DNA of 8,431 nt from NCBI GenBank assembly GCA_023132995.1, contig JAGLXI010000317.1:1-8431 (forward strand), given 5' to 3'. Positions 5,634 through 8,431 of the stretch are shown piece by piece. Positions within the stretch are counted from its first letter, which is position 1, and each line of letters begins with the position of its first letter. The notes under the pieces are model-generated. The model saw nothing but the letters and a program-made list of their open reading frames with translations, was not told the DNA's origin and did no database searches. The stretch is from Candidatus Zixiibacteriota bacterium. GTDB taxonomy: Bacteria; Zixibacteria; MSB-5A5; GN15; FEB-12. Made by a program: the position numbers and the translations under genes.

Positions 5634-6836
5634 ATGGTGGGTGACGTGACAGACAGGCTTTACTACCGGGATTCGTCAGTGCTGAGCTTTGAGGGTACGA
5701 TTGTCGAGTGTGGGGAACACGAAGGCCGCTGGTATACGATCCTTGACCGCTCGGCCTTCTACCCGACATCCGGCGGGCAGCAACATGACCTCGGACGCTT
5801 AGGTGACGTCGATATCGTTGACGTGGTGGAAGGCGAGGATGCGGCTGTGCGGCATATTTCTAACAAACCCGTCGGGGACGTGGGGGATACCGTCAGCGGC
5901 GAGATCGACCACGAGCGACGTCGACGTCACCAGCAGCAGCATACCGCCCAGCATATCCTTAGCCAGGCTTTGGTCAGGCTGTGGGGTTTCGATACTCTCT
6001 CGGTACACCTCGGTGAGGACTACGGTACTATTGAGTTCGCCGCCGCCGAGATCACGGCCGAACAATTGGAGCTAGTCGAGTCCTTCTGCAACGATGTCAT
6101 CACTCGGAACCTTCCGGTCACGATCAGCTTCGTTGAGGATGCCGACCTCGCTGATGTGGGGCTCCGCAGGCCAACAGCCCGCACGGGGAAAATCCGCGTC
6201 GTGAGCGTGGGCGATATCGACGTGTCCGCTTGCGGCGGGACACATTGCTCGGCTACCGGTGAGGTCGCCCTGCTTAAGATTACCGGCATCGAGAAGATAC
6301 GTGGTCATGCCGTCGTCCGGTTCCTTTCCGGCGACCAGGCGATAACCGACTACCGGAGCAGGTTCGCGGCCACCAGCCGTCTCACACGGATGCTGACTTG
6401 TCACGTTGACGATCTGCCGGCTAAGATTGAGCACCTGCTGGCCGATATCAAAGCCCTGCGCAATCAGATCAGCGACCTCTCCCGGGAACTGCTGCCGACC
6501 TGGGCGGGGGAGATCGCGGCCAGGGCTTTCCAGGAAGGCTCTCATACAATCGTCGCCGAGGTGTTGGATTTGCAGGACAATCGGCTGGCGGTCAAGTTAG
6601 CCGGAGTAGTCGCTGACCGCGTTCAGGGCGTCGTGCTGTTTATTCACGAGGGGCGGCTGTTGATGTCGGTGCCTGAAGCAGGTGATTTGGACGCCGGCCT
6701 GTTAGCACGGAAACTGGGCGAGCGGCTGGGTCTCAAGGGAGGCGGCTCTAAGCGCCGGGCACAGTTGGGCGGAGCCGCAAGCGACAAGCTTCCGGAATAT
6801 GTGAAGGTCGTGACGAGGCTACTGGATGAAATGTAG
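5634..6836 (+). CDS. Free-standing alanyl-tRNA editing protein (AlaX-type, with DHHA1 domain)
   Basis: The 400-residue cytoplasmic protein matches the editing half of alanyl-tRNA synthetase without the aminoacylation domain. It would hydrolyse Ser or Gly wrongly attached to tRNA-Ala. The N-terminal beta-barrel carries FYPTSGGQQHDLG (42-54), the usual GGQ loop. The editing site has HTAQH (H103, H107) and CGGTHC (C200, H204), the four expected zinc ligands. A helical linker (about 255-290) leads to a DHHA1 domain (about 300-398) with GGGSKRRAQLGG (369-380), which helps bind the tRNA elbow. The length fits the long AlaX class. The ATG at 5634 has only GAGGTCG at a long distance, and an in-frame GTG at 5646 follows GGTGG at five bases, so the true start may be four codons later. 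The gene overlaps the next one by 11 bases. Confidence 0.92.
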   Translation: MVGDVTDRLYYRDSSVLSFEGTIVECGEHEGRWYTILDRSAFYPTSGGQQHDLGRLGDVDIVDVVEGEDAAVRHISNKPVGDVGDTVSGEIDHERRRRHQQQHTAQHILSQALVRLWGFDTLSVHLGEDYGTIEFAAAEITAEQLELVESFCNDVITRNLPVTISFVEDADLADVGLRRPTARTGKIRVVSVGDIDVSACGGTHCSATGEVALLKITGIEKIRGHAVVRFLSGDQAITDYRSRFAATSRLTRMLTCHVDDLPAKIEHLLADIKALRNQISDLSRELLPTWAGEIAARAFQEGSHTIVAEVLDLQDNRLAVKLAGVVADRVQGVVLFIHEGRLLMSVPEAGDLDAGLLARKLGERLGLKGGGSKRRAQLGGAASDKLPEYVKVVTRLLDEM

Positions 6837-8431
6837 GCTGCCGACAATCAGCGCTGCCCTCCTTCTATCCGTATTGTCTCTGCCTGCGGCCGTTGCCGAG
6901 GAGAAGGAGCAGATAATTCTTGAGCGGGCGGGGCCTCTCGAACTAATGAAGGTCGGCGACAAATACGTAACCTGCGTATCAGATAGCGTGATCTTTCGCA
7001 CATCCAGCGGGAAGATATACTGTGACAGCGCCTTCTGGACCAAGGGAGAAAGCATTCGCCTCAACGGGCACGTCAGGATCAACGATACCACCTATATCCT
7101 GTTAGCTGACTCCGCCTTCTATGATGTTATCAACGGACAGGCTGAGGCCTGGGGAGAGCGAGTCGAACTGTGGTCATACCGTGACTCCATCTACGCCGTG
7201 GGACCGTATGCCTTCTATGACAAGGAGAGGAAGTACTTCTTCATGGATGAGCGGCCGTTGATGTATCTCAAATACCCGGACACGGCCAACATGATCGAAG
7301 TCCTTGCCGATTCGATTGAGTACACTTCACACGACACCCTGTCATTGGCATCAGGCCGGGGAGACGTTATCATATCGTCGGCCGAATTCTCGTCGTCTTC
7401 CGGCCAGGCAATAATGAACCTGACCGAAAACCGGCTCGACCTCCGGGATGAACCGGCGGCCAGGCGCGGCAACTCCGAAATCAACGGCAAGGATATCACC
7501 GTATGGTATGAGGACGACGTCATTCATTTGATCGAGGTGGTTGATTCGACGCAGGGGAAATTCAAGGAGGCGGTCGACACTCTCGATCGATATTTCGACG
7601 AGTCGATTCTCTCCGGTCACCGGATTGAAATGCGTTTTGACAGCGGCCGGCTCTGCGAGACTATCTGCATAGGGCAAGCCTATTCGTGGTACTATCCCTC
7701 GCCGTGCGGCGGGCGGGAGTTCCACGAGAACAGTGTCTCCGGCGATACGATCAGGTTTCATGTGATGGACGAGAAACTTGAGGCTATCGATGTCAGTGGT
7801 GGCGCTATCGGCACTTACATAACCGGCAAGAGGTCGCGGCGCGACACAGTCGTGGTGTCCAAACCTGACACGGTGGACTATAACGCCCAGTTCATACACT
7901 ATGATATGCAGGACTCTTTGATCACACTCAGAGAAGGCGCGGGAGTGACTTCCGGCGCGATGTCGCTCAGCGCGTACCGCATTCTGTTCGACACCAGGCG
8001 GGGCGTAATTGAGGCCACCTCGGCATCGGCTATGCCTGACTCCACCCGCAGCGACAGCGGTTTCGTCGAACATCTCCAGCCGAATACGATTCCCGTGATT
8101 CTCGGCGACAAGGACGACGTTGTATACGGCGATTACTTAGAATACTCAATCGAGACCGAGAAGGGACGCGTGGTGCGTTCCAAATCGGCGTACGAGGCCG
8201 GTTATTACTATGGCCGGAAGTTATTTCGGGAACAGAAGCACATCTTCTATGTAGACGACGGCCGTTACACAACCTGTGACCTTGATGAGCCGCATTACCA
8301 TTTCCGCTCACGGAACCTAAAGTTGATCCAGGGGGACAAGCTGATAGCCCGGCCGGTTGTGTTCTACCTGGGGCGGGTGCCGTTGATGGCTTTTCCCTAC
8401 TATGTTTTTCCGCTGAAGCGTGGTCGCCACT
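6826..8431 (+). CDS. lptD: LptD/OstA-like LPS-assembly outer membrane protein, 3' end cut
   Basis: The frame is open from the ATG at 6826 to the right edge: 535 complete codons. Residues 1-24 are a signal peptide with an AVA/EE cleavage site. A long periplasmic region follows, with repeated beta-strand units typical of OstA/LptA/LptD jellyrolls (for example VILGDKDDVVYGDYLEYS, about 425-442). Near the edge come YYYGRKLF (460-467), the Cys-containing YTTCDLDEPHYHF (481-493) and PLMAFPYYVFPL, which lead into the LptD barrel. LptD is the outer-membrane translocon that places lipopolysaccharide on the cell surface. The barrel itself is beyond the window. Cysteines at 50, 66, 277, 281, 294 and 484 could form disulfides, which are essential in E. 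coli LptD, although pairing here is unknown. The start lies inside the upstream gene, so expression probably depends on its transcript. Confidence 0.88.
   Translation, partial: MKCRLPTISAALLLSVLSLPAAVAEEKEQIILERAGPLELMKVGDKYVTCVSDSVIFRTSSGKIYCDSAFWTKGESIRLNGHVRINDTTYILLADSAFYDVINGQAEAWGERVELWSYRDSIYAVGPYAFYDKERKYFFMDERPLMYLKYPDTANMIEVLADSIEYTSHDTLSLASGRGDVIISSAEFSSSSGQAIMNLTENRLDLRDEPAARRGNSEINGKDITVWYEDDVIHLIEVVDSTQGKFKEAVDTLDRYFDESILSGHRIEMRFDSGRLCETICIGQAYSWYYPSPCGGREFHENSVSGDTIRFHVMDEKLEAIDVSGGAIGTYITGKRSRRDTVVVSKPDTVDYNAQFIHYDMQDSLITLREGAGVTSGAMSLSAYRILFDTRRGVIEATSASAMPDSTRSDSGFVEHLQPNTIPVILGDKDDVVYGDYLEYSIETEKGRVVRSKSAYEAGYYYGRKLFREQKHIFYVDDGRYTTCDLDEPHYHFRSRNLKLIQGDKLIARPVVFYLGRVPLMAFPYYVFPLKRGRH

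Noticed and set aside
7351..8073. Minus-strand frame of 240 codons
   Set aside because: It is antisense to the LptD frame, which is uninterrupted from 6826 and has clear motifs. The minus frame lacks a ribosome site and coding character.

Overview
The window reads as a stretch of chromosome from a Gram-negative bacterium. The presence of LptD, which inserts lipopolysaccharide into the outer membrane, requires an outer membrane. The left-hand secreted protein resembles large repetitive exported proteins I associate with Zixibacteria, Marinimicrobia and relatives in the FCB group, many of which carry a type IX sorting tag at the C-terminus. I favour a Zixibacteria-like FCB lineage, but this is judged from memory of protein style and not from a search. 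No tRNA, rRNA, CRISPR array, transposase or phage gene was seen.

Layout. A secreted protein gene (1-1163, minus strand, cut by the left edge) is divergent from a GT-C type membrane glycosyltransferase (1445-2854, plus). The 281-base divergent region holds a strong promoter for the secreted gene, TTGACA-N16-TATATT, embedded in a 7-bp inverted repeat. A 361-base gap (2855-3215) follows, rich in hairpins and looking like decayed dispersed repeats. It ends in a short lipoprotein-like reading frame that overlaps the next start codon. Then come a MATE-family exporter (3216-4565) and a fumarylacetoacetate-hydrolase-family enzyme (4655-5434), both plus. A good promoter, TTGGCA-N17-TAGAAT at 5529-5557, precedes a free-standing alanyl-tRNA editing protein (5634-6836). 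That gene overlaps by 11 bases the start of an LptD/OstA-like gene (6826-8431, cut by the right edge).

How the genes may work together. Four products concern the envelope: the exported protein, the lipid-linked-sugar glycosyltransferase, the MATE transporter and LptD. The other two are metabolic or quality-control enzymes: an FAH-fold hydrolase or decarboxylase, and removal of misacylated amino acids from tRNA-Ala. The only firm operon is the editing protein plus LptD. The two complete genes at either end of the track-like ORF list were hidden because they run off the window; both are fully open to the edge. I see no convincing new multi-gene system. The most interesting leftovers are two small frames that end in ATGA overlaps with the MATE and FAH starts, the dyad around the secreted-gene promoter, and the repeat-like gap at 2855-3105.
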